A stretch of 64,000 bases of DNA from assembly GCF_015706575.1 (NCBI RefSeq), contig NW_024037063.1, positions 174,923 to 238,922 of the forward strand. The letters run 5' to 3'. The DNA comes from Patiria miniata (taxonomy: Eukaryota; Echinodermata; Asteroidea; Valvatida; Asterinidae). The position numbers and the translations under genes were made by a program. The notes under the pieces were generated by a model. That model worked only from the letters and a program-made list of their open reading frames with translations, had not been told where the DNA came from and searched no databases. Every line of letters starts with the position of its first letter. The stretch's first letter is position 1. Of this stretch, positions 11,301 through 26,300 are shown piece after piece.

Positions 11301-14300
11301 TATATCTCGTTTTGGCGGTATCTTGTTATGAAAAATTTCTGATTTTTTTGACATGTATCGAGAGCTAGTTAGTCTGGCAACAACGTCCAACAAGTTTGAA
11401 GTCCGTAGACCCAATACTCGTGGAGAAAATGTGACATAAGCAAGAATATTATGCCCGAGTTTGTTTCTGTGCGTAAATTGCCATAGAGTAGGCTGTCAGC
11501 GGGCTTCGCTCCGTGGTGTGTTTACATGCTATATCTCGTTTGGCGGTATCTTGTTATGAAAATTTCTGATTTTTTTGACATGTATCGAGAGCTAGTTAGT
11601 CTGGCAACAACGTCCAACAAGTTTGAAGTCCGTAGACCCAATACTCGTGGAGAAAATGTGACATAAGCAAGAATATTATGCCCGAGTTTGTTTCTGTGCG
11701 TAAATTGCCATAGAGTAGGCTGTCAGCGGGCTTCGCTCCGTGGTGTGTTTACATGCTATATCTCGTTTTGGCGGTATCTTGTTATGAAAAATTTCTGATT
11801 TTTTTGACATGTATCGAGAGCTAGTTAGTCTGGCAACAACGTCCAACAAGTTTGAAGTCCGTAGACCCAATACTCGTGGAGAAAATGTGACATAAGCAAG
11901 AATATTTTGCCCGAGTTTGTTTCTGTGCGTAAATTGCCATAGAGTAGGCTGTCAGCGGGCTTCGCTCCGTGGTGTGTTTATATGCTATATCTCAAATCGG
12001 CGGTATCTTGTTATGAAAAATTTCTGATTTTTTTGACATGTATCGAGAGCTAGTTAGTCTGGCAACAACGTCCAACAAGTTTGAAGTCCGTAGACCCAAT
12101 ACTCGTGGAGAAAATGTGACATAAGCAAGAATATTTGCCCGAGTTTGTTTCTGTGCGTAAATTGCCATAGAGTAGGCTGTCAGCGGGCTTCGCTCCGTGG
12201 TGTGTTTACATGCTATATCTCGTTTGGCGGTATCTTGTTATGAAAAATTTCTGATTTTTTTGACATGTATCGAGAGCTAGTTAGTCTGGCAACAACGTCC
12301 AACAAGTTTGAAGTCCGTAGACCCAATACTCGTGGAGAAAATGTGACATAAGCAAGAATATTATGCCCGAGTTTGTTTCTGTGCGTAAATTGCCATAGAG
12401 TAGGCTGTCAGCGGGCTTCGCTCCGTGGTGTGTTTATATGCTATATCTCAAATCGGCGGTATCTTGTTATGAAAAATTTCTGATTTTTTTGACATGTATC
12501 GAGAGCTAGTTAGTCTGGCAACAACGTCCAACAAGTTTGAAGTCCGTAGACCCAATACTCGTGGAGAAAATGTGACATAAGCAAGAATATTATGCCCGAG
12601 TTTGTTTCTGTGCGTAAATTGCCATAGAGTAGGCTGTCAGCGGGCTTCGCTCCGTGGTGTGTTTACATGCTATATCTCAATCGGCGGTATCTTGTTATGA
12701 AAATTTCTGATTTTTTTGACATGTATCGAGAGCTAGTTAGTCTGGCAACAACGTCCAACAAGTTTGAAGTCCGTAGACCCAATACTCGTGGAGAAAATGT
12801 GACATAAGCAAGAATATTATGCCCGAGTTTGTTTCTGTGCGTAAATTGCCATAGAGTAGGCTGTCAGCGGGCTTCGCTCCGTGGTGTGTTTATATGCTAT
12901 ATCTCAATCGGCGGTATCTTGTTATGAAAAATTTCTGATTTTTTTGACATGTATCGAGAGCTAGTTAGTCTGGCAACAACGTCCAACAAGTTTGAAGTCC
13001 GTAGACCCAATACTCGTGGAGAAAATGTGACATAAGCAAGAATATTATGCCCGAGTTTGTTTCTGTGCGTAAATTGCCATAGAGTAGGCTGTCAGCGGGC
13101 TTCGCTCCGTGGTGTGTTTACATGCTATATCTCTTTTGGCGGTATCTTGTTATGAAAAATTTCTGATTTTTTTTGACATGTATCGAGAGCTAGTTAGTCT
13201 GGCAACAACGTCCAACAAGTTTGAAGTCCGTAGACCCAATACTCGTGGAGAAAATGTGACATAAGCAAGAATATTATGCCCGAGTTTGTTTCTGTGCGTA
13301 AATTGCCATAGAGTAGGCTGTCAGCGGGCTTCGCTCCGTGGTGTGTTTATATGCTATATCTCGTTCGGCGGTATCTTGTTATGAAAAATTCTGATTTTTT
13401 TGACATGTATCGAGAGCTAGTTAGTCTGGCAACAACGTCCAACAAGTTTGAAGTCCGTAGACCCAATACTCGTGGAGAAAATGTGACATAAGCAAGAATA
13501 TTATGCCCGAGTTTGTTTCTGTGCGTAAATTGCCATAGAGTAGGCTGTCAGCGGGCTTCGCTCCGTGGTGTGTTTATATGCTATATCTCGTATCGGCGGT
13601 ATCTTGTTATGAAAAATTTCTGATTTTTTTGACATGTATCGAGAGCTAGTTAGTCTGGCAACAACGTCCAACAAGTTTGAAGTCCGTAGACCCAATACTC
13701 GTGGAGAAAATGTGACATAAGCAAGAATATTTTGCCCGAGTTTGTTTCTGTGCGTAAATTGCCATAGAGTAGGCTGTCAGCGGGCTTCGCTCCGTGGTGT
13801 GTTTATATGCTATATCTCAATCGGCGGTATCTTGTTATGAAAAATTTCTGATTTTTTTGACATGTATCGAGAGCTAGTTAGTCTGGCAACAACGTCCAAC
13901 AAGTTTGAAGTCCGTAGACCCAATACTCGTGGAGAAAATGTGACATAAGCAAGAATATTATGCCCGAGTTTGTTTCTGTGCGTAAATTGCCATAGAGTAG
14001 GCTGTCAGCGGGCTTCGCTCCGTGGTGTGTTTACATGCTATATCTCGTTTTGGCGGTATCTTGTTATGAAAAAATTCTGATTTTTTTGACATGTATCGAG
14101 AGCTAGTTAGTCTGGCAACAACGTCCAACAAGTTTGAAGTCCGTAGACCCAATACTCGTGGAGAAAATGTGACATAAGCAAGAATATTATGCCCGAGTTT
14201 GTTTCTGTGCGTAAATTGCCATAGAGTAGGCTGTCAGCGGGCTTCGCTCCGTGGTGTGTTTACATGCTATATCTCTTTTGGCGGTATCTTGTTATGAAAA

Positions 14301-17300
14301 ATTTCTGATTTTTTTGACATGTATCGAGAGCTAGTTAGTCTGGCAACAACGTCCAACAAGTTTGAAGTCCGTAGACCCAATACTCGTGGAGAAAATGTGA
14401 CATAAGCAAGAATATTTTGCCCGAGTTTGTTTCTGTGCGTAAATTGCCATAGAGTAGGCTGTCAGCGGCTTCGCTCCGTGGTGTGTTTATATGCTATATC
14501 TCAAATCGGCGGTATCTTGTTATGAAAAATTTCTGATTTTTTTGACATGTATCGAGAGCTAGTTAGTCTGGCAACAACGTCCAACAAGTTTGAAGTCCGT
14601 AGACCCAATACTCGTGGAGAAAATGTGACATAAGCAAGAATATTATGCCCGAGTTTGTTTCTGTGCGTAAATTGCCATAGAGTAGGCTGTCAGCGGGCTT
14701 CGCTCCGTGGTGTGTTTACATGCTATATCTCGTTTTGGCGGTATCTTGTTATGAAAAATTTCTGATTTTTTTGACATGTATCGAGAGCTAGTTAGTCTGG
14801 CAACAACGTCCAACAAGTTTGAAGTCCGTAGACCCAATACTCGTGGAGAAAATGTGACATAAGCAAGAATATTATGCCCGAGTTTGTTTCTGTGCGTAAA
14901 TTGCCATAGAGTAGGCTGTCAGCGGGCTTCGCTCCGTGGTGTGTTTATATGCTATATCTCGTATCGGCGGTATCTTGTTATGAAAAATTTCTGATTTTTT
15001 TGACATGTATCGAGAGCTAGTTAGTCTGGCAACAACGTCCAACAAGTTTGAAGTCCGTAGACCCAATACTCGTGGAGAAAATGTGACATAAGCAAGAATA
15101 TTATGCCCGAGTTTGTTTCTGTGCGTAAATTGCCATAGAGTAGGCTGTCAGCGGGCTTCGCTCCGTGGTGTGTTTATATGCTATATCTCGTTCGGCGGTA
15201 TCTTGTTATGAAAAATTTCTGATTTTTTTGACATGTATCGAGAGCTAGTTAGTCTGGCAACAACGTCCAACAAGTTTGAAGTCCGTAGACCCAATACTCG
15301 TGGAGAAAATGTGACATAAGCAAGAATATTATGCCCGAGTTTGTTTCTGTGCGTAAATTGCCATAGAGTAGGCTGTCAGCGGGCTTCGCTCCGTGGTGTG
15401 TTTATATGCTATATCTCGTTCGGCGGTATCTTGTTATGAAAAATTTCTGATTTTTTTGACATGTATCGAGAGCTAGTTAGTCTGGCAACAACGTCCAACA
15501 AGTTTGAAGTCCGTAGACCCAATACTCGTGGAGAAAATGTGACATAAGCAAGAATATTATGCCCGAGTTTGTTTCTGTGCGTAAATTGCCATAGAGTAGG
15601 CTGTCAGCGGGCTTCGCTCCGTGGTGTGTTTTATGCTATATCTCAAATCGGCGGTATCTTGTTATGAAAAATTTCTGATTTTTTTGACATGTATCGAGAG
15701 CTAGTTAGTCTGGCAACAACGTCCAACAAGTTTGAAGTCCGTAGACCCAATACTCGTGGAGAAAATGTGACATAAGCAAGAATATTATGCCCGAGTTTGT
15801 TTCTGTGCGTAAATTGCCATAGAGTAGGCTGTCAGCGGGCTTCGCTCCGTGGTGTGTTTACATGCTATATCTCGTTTTGGCGGTATCTTGTTATGAAAAA
15901 TTTCTGATTTTTTTGACATGTATCGAGAGCTAGTTAGTCTGGCAACAACGTCCAACAAGTTTGAAGTCCGTAGACCCAATACTCGTGGAGAAAATGTGAC
16001 ATAAGCAAGAATATTATGCCCGAGTTTGTTTCTGTGCGTAAATTGCCATAGAGTAGGCTGTCAGCGGGCTTCGCTCCGTGGTGTGTTTATATGCTATATC
16101 TCGTTCGGCGGTATCTTGTTATGAAAATTTCTGATTTTTTTGACATGTATCGAGAGCTAGTTAGTCTGGCAACAACGTCCAACAAGTTTGAAGTCCGTAG
16201 ACCCAATACTCGTGGAGAAAATGTGACATAAGCAAGAATATTTGCCCGAGTTTGTTTCTGTGCGTAAATTGCCATAGAGTAGGCTGTCAGCGGGCTTCGC
16301 TCCGTGGTGTGTTTACATGCTATATCTCGTTTTGGCGGTATCTTGTTATGAAAAATTCTGATTTTTTTGACATGTATCGAGAGCTAGTTAGTCTGGCAAC
16401 AACGTCCAACAAGTTTGAAGTCCGTAGACCCAATACTCGTGGAGAAAATGTGACATAAGCAAGAATATTTTGCCCGAGTTTGTTTCTGTGCGTAAATTGC
16501 CATAGAGTAGGCTGTCAGCGGGCTTCGCTCCGTGGTGTGTTTATATGCTATATCTCGTATCGGCGGTATCTTGTTATGAAAAATTTCTGATTTTTTTGAC
16601 ATGTATCGAGAGCTAGTTAGTCTGGCAACAACGTCCAACAAGTTTGAAGTCCGTAGACCCAATACTCGTGGAGAAAATGTGACATAAGCAAGAATATTAT
16701 GCCCGAGTTTGTTTCTGTGCGTAAATTGCCATAGAGTAGGCTGTCAGCGGGCTTCGCTCCGTGGTGTGTTTATATGCTATATCTCAATCGGCGGTATCTT
16801 GTTATGAAAAATTTCTGATTTTTTTGACATGTATCGAGAGCTAGTTAGTCTGGCAACAACGTCCAACAAGTTTGAAGTCCGTAGACCCAATACTCGTGGA
16901 GAAAATGTGACATAAGCAAGAATATTATGCCCGAGTTTGTTTCTGTGCGTAAATTGCCATAGAGTAGGCTGTCAGCGGGCTTCGCTCCGTGGTGTGTTTA
17001 TATGCTATATCTCAAATCGGCGGTATCTTGTTATGAAAATTTCTGATTTTTTTGACATGTATCGAGAGCTAGTTAGTCTGGCAACAACGTCCAACAAGTT
17101 TGAAGTCCGTAGACCCAATACTCGTGGAGAAAATGTGACATAAGCAAGAATATTATGCCCGAGTTTGTTTCTGTGCGTAAATTGCCATAGAGTAGGCTGT
17201 CAGCGGGCTTCGCTCCGTGGTGTGTTTACATGCTATATCTCGTTCGGCGGTATCTTGTTATGAAAAATTTCTGATTTTTTTGACATGTATCGAGAGCTAG

Positions 17301-20300
17301 TTAGTCTGGCAACAACGTCCAACAAGTTTGAAGTCCGTAGACCCAATACTCGTGGAGAAAATGTGACATAAGCAAGAATATTATGCCCGAGTTTGTTTCT
17401 GTGCGTAAATTGCCATAGAGTAGGCTGTCAGCGGGCTTCGCTCCGTGGTGTGTTTACATGCTATATCTCGTTTTGGCGGTATCTTGTTATGAAAAATTTC
17501 TGATTTTTTTGACATGTATCGAGAGCTAGTTAGTCTGGCAACAACGTCCAACAAGTTTGAAGTCCGTAGACCCAATACTCGTGGAGAAAATGTGACATAA
17601 GCAAGAATATTATGCCCGAGTTTGTTTCTGTGCGTAAATTGCCATAGAGTAGGCTGTCAGCGGGCTTCGCTCCGTGGTGTGTTTATATGCTATATCTCGT
17701 ATCGGCGGTATCTTGTTATGAAAAATTTCTGATTTTTTTGACATGTATCGAGAGCTAGTTAGTCTGGCAACAACGTCCAACAAGTTTGAAGTCCGTAGAC
17801 CCAATACTCGTGGAGAAAATGTGACATAAGCAAGAATATTATGCCCGAGTTTGTTTCTGTGCGTAAATTGCCATAGAGTAGGCTGTCAGCGGGCTTCGCT
17901 CCGTGGTGTGTTTACATGCTATATCTCGTTTTGGCGGTATCTTGTTATGAAAAAATTCTGATTTTTTTGACATGTATCGAGAGCTAGTTAGTCTGGCAAC
18001 AACGTCCAACAAGTTTGAAGTCCGTAGACCCAATACTCGTGGAGAAAATGTGACATAAGCAAGAATATTTTGCCCGAGTTTGTTTCTGTGCGTAAATTGC
18101 CATAGAGTAGGCTGTCAGCGGGCTTCGCTCCGTGGTGTGTTTATATGCTATATCTCGTATCGGCGGTATCTTGTTATGAAAAATTCTGATTTTTTTGACA
18201 TGTATCGAGAGCTAGTTAGTCTGGCAACAACGTCCAACAAGTTTGAAGTCCGTAGACCCAATACTCGTGGAGAAAATGTGACATAAGCAAGAATATTTTG
18301 CCCGAGTTTGTTTCTGTGCGTAAATTGCCATAGAGTAGGCTGTCAGCGGGCTTCGCTCCGTGGTGTGTTTACATGCTATATCTCAAATCGGCGGTATCTT
18401 GTTATGAAAAATTTCTGATTTTTTTGACATGTATCGAGAGCTAGTTAGTCTGGCAACAACGTCCAACAAGTTTGAAGTCCGTAGACCCAATACTCGTGGA
18501 GAAAATGTGACATAAGCAAGAATATTATGCCCGAGTTTGTTTCTGTGCGTAAATTGCCATAGAGTAGGCTGTCAGCGGGCTTCGCTCCGTGGTGTGTTTA
18601 CATGCTATATCTCGTTTTGGCGGTATCTTGTTATGAAAAATTCTGATTTTTTTGACATGTATCGAGAGCTAGTTAGTCTGGCAACAACGTCCAACAAGTT
18701 TGAAGTCCGTAGACCCAATACTCGTGGAGAAAATGTGACATAAGCAAGAATATTATGCCCGAGTTTGTTTCTGTGCGTAAATTGCCATAGAGTAGGCTGT
18801 CAGCGGGCTTCGCTCCGTGGTGTGTTTATATGCTATATCTCAAATCGGCGGTATCTTGTTATGAAAAATTTCTGATTTTTTTGACATGTATCGAGAGCTA
18901 GTTAGTCTGGCAACAACGTCCAACAAGTTTGAAGTCCGTAGACCCAATACTCGTGGAGAAAATGTGACATAAGCAAGAATATTATGCCCGAGTTTGTTTC
19001 TGTGCGTAAATTGCCATAGAGTAGGCTGTCAGCGGGCTTCGCTCCGTGGTGTGTTTATATGCTATATCTCGTTTCGGCGGTATCTTGTTATGAAAAATTT
19101 CTGATTTTTTTGACATGTATCGAGAGCTAGTTAGTCTGGCAACAACGTCCAACAAGTTTGAAGTCCGTAGACCCAATACTCGTGGAGAAAATGTGACATA
19201 AGCAAGAATATTATGCCCGAGTTTGTTTCTGTGCGTAAATTGCCATAGAGTAGGCTGTCAGCGGGCTTCGCTCCGTGGTGTGTTTATATGCTATATCTCA
19301 TCGGCGGTATCTTGTTATGAAAAATTTCTGATTTTTTTGACATGTATCGAGAGCTAGTTAGTCTGGCAACAACGTCCAACAAGTTTGAAGTCCGTAGACC
19401 CAATACTCGTGGAGAAAATGTGACATAAGCAAGAATATTATGCCCGAGTTTGTTTCTGTGCGTAAATTGCCATAGAGTAGGCTGTCAGCGGGCTTCGCTC
19501 CGTGGTGTGTTTACATGCTATATCTCGTATTGGCGGTATCTTGTTATGAAAAATTTCTGATTTTTTTGACATGTATCGAGAGCTAGTTAGTCTGGCAACA
19601 ACGTCCAACAAGTTTGAAGTCCGTAGACCCAATACTCGTGGAGAAAATGTGACATAAGCAAGAATATTATGCCCGAGTTTGTTTCTGTGCGTAAATTGCC
19701 ATAGAGTAGGCTGTCAGCGGGCTTCGCTCCGTGGTGTGTTTATATGCTATATCTCGTATCGGCGGTATCTTGTTATGAAAAATTTCTGATTTTTTTGACA
19801 TGTATCGAGAGCTAGTTAGTCTGGCAACAACGTCCAACAAGTTTGAAGTCCGTAGACCCAATACTCGTGGAGAAAATGTGACATAAGCAAGAATATTATG
19901 CCCGAGTTTGTTTCTGTGCGTAAATTGCCATAGAGTAGGCTGTCAGCGGGCTTCGCTCCGTGGTGTGTTTACATGCTATATCTCGTTTTGGCGGTATCTT
20001 GTTATGAAAAATTTCTGATTTTTTTGACATGTATCGAGAGCTAGTTAGTCTGGCAACAACGTCCAACAAGTTTGAAGTCCGTAGACCCAATACTCGTGGA
20101 GAAAATGTGACATAAGCAAGAATATTTTGCCCGAGTTTGTTTCTGTGCGTAAATTGCCATAGAGTAGGCTGTCAGCGGGCTTCGCTCCGTGGTGTGTTTA
20201 TATGCTATATCTCAATCGGCGGTATCTTGTTATGAAAAATTTCTGATTTTTTTGACATGTATCGAGAGCTAGTTAGTCTGGCAACAACGTCCAACAAGTT

Positions 20301-23300
20301 TGAAGTCCGTAGACCCAATACTCGTGGAGAAAATGTGACATAAGCAAGAATATTTTGCCCGAGTTTGTTTCTGTGCGTAAATTGCCATAGAGTAGGCTGT
20401 CAGCGGGCTTCGCTCCGTGGTGTGTTTTATGCTATATCTCGTTTCGGCGGTATCTTGTTATGAAAAAATTCTGATTTTTTTGACATGTATCGAGAGCTAG
20501 TTAGTCTGGCAACAACGTCCAACAAGTTTGAAGTCCGTAGACCCAATACTCGTGGAGAAAATGTGACATAAGCAAGAATATTATGCCCGAGTTTGTTTCT
20601 GTGCGTAAATTGCCATAGAGTAGGCTGTCAGCGGGCTTCGCTCCGTGGTGTGTTTATATGCTATATCTCGTATCGGCGGTATCTTGTTATGAAAAATTTC
20701 TGATTTTTTTGACATGTATCGAGAGCTAGTTAGTCTGGCAACAACGTCCAACAAGTTTGAAGTCCGTAGACCCAATACTCGTGGAGAAAATGTGACATAA
20801 GCAAGAATATTATGCCCGAGTTTGTTTCTGTGCGTAAATTGCCATAGAGTAGGCTGTCAGCGGGCTTCGCTCCGTGGTGTGTTTACATGCTATATCTCGT
20901 TTTGGCGGTATCTTGTTATGAAAAATTTCTGATTTTTTTGACATGTATCGAGAGCTAGTTAGTCTGGCAACAACGTCCAACAAGTTTGAAGTCCGTAGAC
21001 CCAATACTCGTGGAGAAAATGTGACATAAGCAAGAATATTATGCCCGAGTTTGTTTCTGTGCGTAAATTGCCATAGAGTAGGCTGTCAGCGGGCTTCGCT
21101 CCGTGGTGTGTTTACATGCTATATCTCGTTTGGCGGTATCTTGTTATGAAAAATTTCTGATTTTTTTTGACATGTATCGAGAGCTAGTTAGTCTGGCAAC
21201 AACGTCCAACAAGTTTGAAGTCCGTAGACCCAATACTCGTGGAGAAAATGTGACATAAGCAAGAATATTATGCCCGAGTTTGTTTCTGTGCGTAAATTGC
21301 CATAGAGTAGGCTGTCAGCGGGCTTCGCTCCGTGGTGTGTTTATATGCTATATCTCGTTTGGCGGTATCTTGTTATGAAAAATTTCTGATTTTTTTGACA
21401 TGTATCGAGAGCTAGTTAGTCTGGCAACAACGTCCAACAAGTTTGAAGTCCGTAGACCCAATACTCGTGGAGAAAATGTGACATAAGCAAGAATATTTGC
21501 CCGAGTTTGTTTCTGTGCGTAAATTGCCATAGAGTAGGCTGTCAGCGGCTTCGCTCCGTGGTGTGTTTATATGCTATATCTCAAATCGGCGGTATCTTGT
21601 TATAAAAATTTCTGATTTTTTTGACATGTATCGAGAGCTAGTTAGTCTGGCAACAACGTCCAACAAGTTTGAAGTCCGTAGACCCAATACTCGTGGAGAA
21701 AATGTGACATAAGCAAGAATATTATGCCCGAGTTTGTTTCTGTGCGTAAATTGCCATAGAGTAGGCTGTCAGCGGCTTCGCTCCGTGGTGTGTTTATATG
21801 CTATATCTCGTATCGGCGGTATCTTGTTATGAAAAATTTCTGATTTTTTTGACATGTATCGAGAGCTAGTTAGTCTGGCAACAACGTCCAACAAGTTTGA
21901 AGTCCGTAGACCCAATACTCGTGGAGAAAATGTGACATAAGCAAGAATATTATGCCCGAGTTTGTTTCTGTGCGTAAATTGCCATAGAGTAGGCTGTCAG
22001 CGGGCTTCGCTCCGTGGTGTGTTTACATGCTATATCTCGTTTTGGCGGTATCTTGTTATGAAAAATTTCTGATTTTTTTGACATGTATCGAGAGCTAGTT
22101 AGTCTGGCAACAACGTCCAACAAGTTTGAAGTCCGTAGACCCAATACTCGTGGAGAAAATGTGACATAAGCAAGAATATTTATGCCCGAGTTTGTTTCTG
22201 TGCGTAAATTGCCATAGAGTAGGCTGTCAGCGGGCTTCGCTCCGTGGTGTGTTTATATGCTATATCTCAACGGCGGTATCTTGTTATGAAAAATTTCTGA
22301 TTTTTTTGACATGTATCGAGAGCTAGTTAGTCTGGCAACAACGTCCAACAAGTTTGAAGTCCGTAGACCCAATACTCGTGGAGAAAATGTGACATAAGCA
22401 AGAATATTATGCCCGAGTTTGTTTCTGTGCGTAAATTGCCATAGAGTAGGCTGTCAGCGGGCTTCGCTCCGTGGTGTGTTTACATGCTATATCTCGTTTT
22501 GGCGGTATCTTGTTATGAAAAATTTCTGATTTTTTTGACATGTATCGAGAGCTAGTTAGTCTGGCAACAACGTCCAACAAGTTTGAAGTCCGTAGACCCA
22601 ATACTCGTGGAGAAAATGTGACATAAGCAAGAATATTTGCCCGAGTTTGTTTCTGTGCGTAAATTGCCATAGAGTAGGCTGTCAGCGGGCTTCGCTCCGT
22701 GGTGTGTTTATATGCTATATCTCAAATCGGCGGTATCTTGTTATGAAAAATTCTGATTTTTTTGACATGTATCGAGAGCTAGTTAGTCTGGCAACAACGT
22801 CCAACAAGTTTGAAGTCCGTAGACCCAATACTCGTGGAGAAAATGTGACATAAGCAAGAATATTATGCCCGAGTTTGTTTCTGTGCGTAAATTGCCATAG
22901 AGTAGGCTGTCAGCGGCTTCGCTCCGTGGTGTGTTTATATGCTATATCTCAAATCGGCGGTATCTTGTTATGAAAAATTTCTGATTTTTTGACATGTATC
23001 GAGAGCTAGTTAGTCTGGCAACAACGTCCAACAAGTTTGAAGTCCGTAGACCCAATACTCGTGGAGAAAATGTGACATAAGCAAGAATATTATGCCCGAG
23101 TTTGTTTCTGTGCGTAAATTGCCATAGAGTAGGCTGTCAGCGGGCTTCGCTCCGTGGTGTGTTTACATGCTATATCTCGTTTTGGCGGTATCTTGTTATG
23201 AAAAATTTCTGATTTTTTTGACATGTATCGAGAGCTAGTTAGTCTGGCAACAACGTCCAACAAGTTTGAAGTCCGTAGACCCAATACTCGTGGAGAAAAT

Positions 23301-26300
23301 GTGACATAAGCAAGAATATTATGCCCGAGTTTGTTTCTGTGCGTAAATTGCCATAGAGTAGGCTGTCAGCGGGCTTCGCTCCGTGGTGTGTTTACATGCT
23401 ATATCTCGTTTTGGCGGTATCTTGTTATGAAAAATTTCTGATTTTTTTGACATGTATCGAGAGCTAGTTAGTCTGGCAACAACGTCCAACAAGTTTGAAG
23501 TCCGTAGACCCAATACTCGTGGAGAAAATGTGACATAAGCAAGAATATTATGCCCGAGTTTGTTTCTGTGCGTAAATTGCCATAGAGTAGGCTGTCAGCG
23601 GGCTTCGCTCCGTGGTGTGTTTATATGCTATATCTCGTTTTGGCGGTATCTTGTTATGAAAAAATTCTGATTTTTTTGACATGTATCGAGAGCTAGTTAG
23701 TCTGGCAACAACGTCCAACAAGTTTGAAGTCCGTAGACCCAATACTCGTGGAGAAAATGTGACATAAGCAAGAATATTATGCCCGAGTTTGTTTCTGTGC
23801 GTAAATTGCCATAGAGTAGGCTGTCAGCGGCCTTCGCTCCGTGGTGTGTTTATATGCTATATCTCAAATCGGCGGTATCTTGTTATGAAAAATTTCTGAT
23901 TTTTTTGACATGTATCGAGAGCTAGTTAGTCTGGCAACAACGTCCAACAAGTTTGAAGTCCGTAGACCCAATACTCGTGGAGAAAATGTGACATAAGCAA
24001 GAATATTTTGCCCGAGTTTGTTTCTGTGCGTAAATTGCCATAGAGTAGGCTGTCAGCGGGCTTCGCTCCGTGGTGTGTTTATATGCTATATCTCAAATCG
24101 GCGGTATCTTGTTATGAAAATTTCTGATTTTTTTGACATGTATCGAGAGCTAGTTAGTCTGGCAACAACGTCCAACAAGTTTGAAGTCCGTAGACCCAAT
24201 ACTCGTGGAGAAAATGTGACATAAGCAAGAATATTATGCCCGAGTTTGTTTCTGTGCGTAAATTGCCATAGAGTAGGCTGTCAGCGGGCTTCGCTCCGTG
24301 GTGTGTTTACATGCTATATCTCGTATTGGCGGTATCTTGTTAAAAAATTTCTGATTTTTTTGACATGTATCGAGAGCTAGTTAGTCTGGCAACAACGTCC
24401 AACAAGTTTGAAGTCCGTAGACCCAATACTCGTGGAGAAAATGTGACATAAGCAAGAATATTATGCCCGAGTTTGTTTCTGTGCGTAAATTGCCATAGAG
24501 TAGGCTGTCAGCGGGCTTCGCTCCGTGGTGTGTTTATATGCTATATCTCAAATCGGCGGTATCTTGTTATGAAAAATTTCTGATTTTTTTGACATGTATC
24601 GAGAGCTAGTTAGTCTGGCAACAACGTCCAACAAGTTTGAAGTCCGTAGACCCAATACTCGTGGAGAAAATGTGACATAAGCAAGAATATTATGCCCGAG
24701 TTTGTTTCTGTGCGTAAATTGCCATAGAGTAGGCTGTCAGCGGGCTTCGCTCCGTGGTGTGTTTACATGCTATATCTCGTTTTGGCGGTATCTTGTTATG
24801 AAAAATTTCTGATTTTTTTGACATGTATCGAGAGCTAGTTAGTCTGGCAACAACGTCCAACAAGTTTGAAGTCCGTAGACCCAATACTCGTGGAGAAAAT
24901 GTGACATAAGCAAGAATATTATGCCCGAGTTTGTTTCTGTGCGTAAATTGCCATAGAGTAGGCTGTCAGCGGCTTCGCTCCGTGGTGTGTTTATATGCTA
25001 TATCTCAATCGGCGGTATCTTGTTATGAAAAATTTCTGATTTTTTTTGACATGTATCGAGAGCTAGTTAGTCTGGCAACAACGTCCAACAAGTTTGAAGT
25101 CCGTAGACCCAATACTCGTGGAGAAAATGTGACATAAGCAAGAATATTTTGCCCGAGTTTGTTTCTGTGCGTAAATTGCCATAGAGTAGGCTGTCAGCGG
25201 GCTTCGCTCCGTGGTGTGTTTATATGCTATATCTCGTAATCGGCGGTATCTTGTTATGAAAAAATTCTGATTTTTTTGACATGTATCGAGAGCTAGTTAG
25301 TCTGGCAACAACGTCCAACAAGTTTGAAGTCCGTAGACCCAATACTCGTGGAGAAAATGTGACATAAGCAAGAATATTATGCCCGAGTTTGTTTCTGTGC
25401 GTAAATTGCCATAGAGTAGGCTGTCAGCGGGCTTCGCTCCGTGGTGTGTTTATATGCTATATCTCAAATCGGCGGTATCTTGTTATGAAAAATTCTGATT
25501 TTTTTGACATGTATCGAGAGCTAGTTAGTCTGGCAACAACGTCCAACAAGTTTGAAGTCCGTAGACCCAATACTCGTGGAGAAAATGTGACATAAGCAAG
25601 AATATTATGCCCGAGTTTGTTTCTGTGCGTAAATTGCCATAGAGTAGGCTGTCAGCGGGCTTCGCTCCGTGGTGTGTTTACATGCTATATCTCGTTTTGG
25701 CGGTATCTTGTTATGAAAAAATTCTGATTTTTTTGACATGTATCGAGAGCTAGTTAGTCTGGCAACAACGTCCAACAAGTTTGAAGTCCGTAGACCCAAT
25801 ACTCGTGGAGAAAATGTGACATAAGCAAGAATATTATGCCCGAGTTTGTTTCTGTGCGTAAATTGCCATAGAGTAGGCTGTCAGCGGGCTTCGCTCCGTG
25901 GTGTGTTTATATGCTATATCTCAAATCGGCGGTATCTTGTTATGAAAAATTTCTGATTTTTTTGACATGTATCGAGAGCTAGTTAGTCTGGCAACAACGT
26001 CCAACAAGTTTGAAGTCCGTAGACCCAATACTCGTGGAGAAAATGTGACATAAGCAAGAATATTATGCCCGAGTTTGTTTCTGTGCGTAAATTGCCATAG
26101 AGTAGGCTGTCAGCGGGCTTCGCTCCGTGGTGTGTTTATATGCTATATCTCGTATCGGCGGTATCTTGTTATGAAAAATTTCTGATTTTTTTGACATGTA
26201 TCGAGAGCTAGTTAGTCTGGCAACAACGTCCAACAAGTTTGAAGTCCGTAGACCCAATACTCGTGGAGAAAATGTGACATAAGCAAGAATATTATGCCCG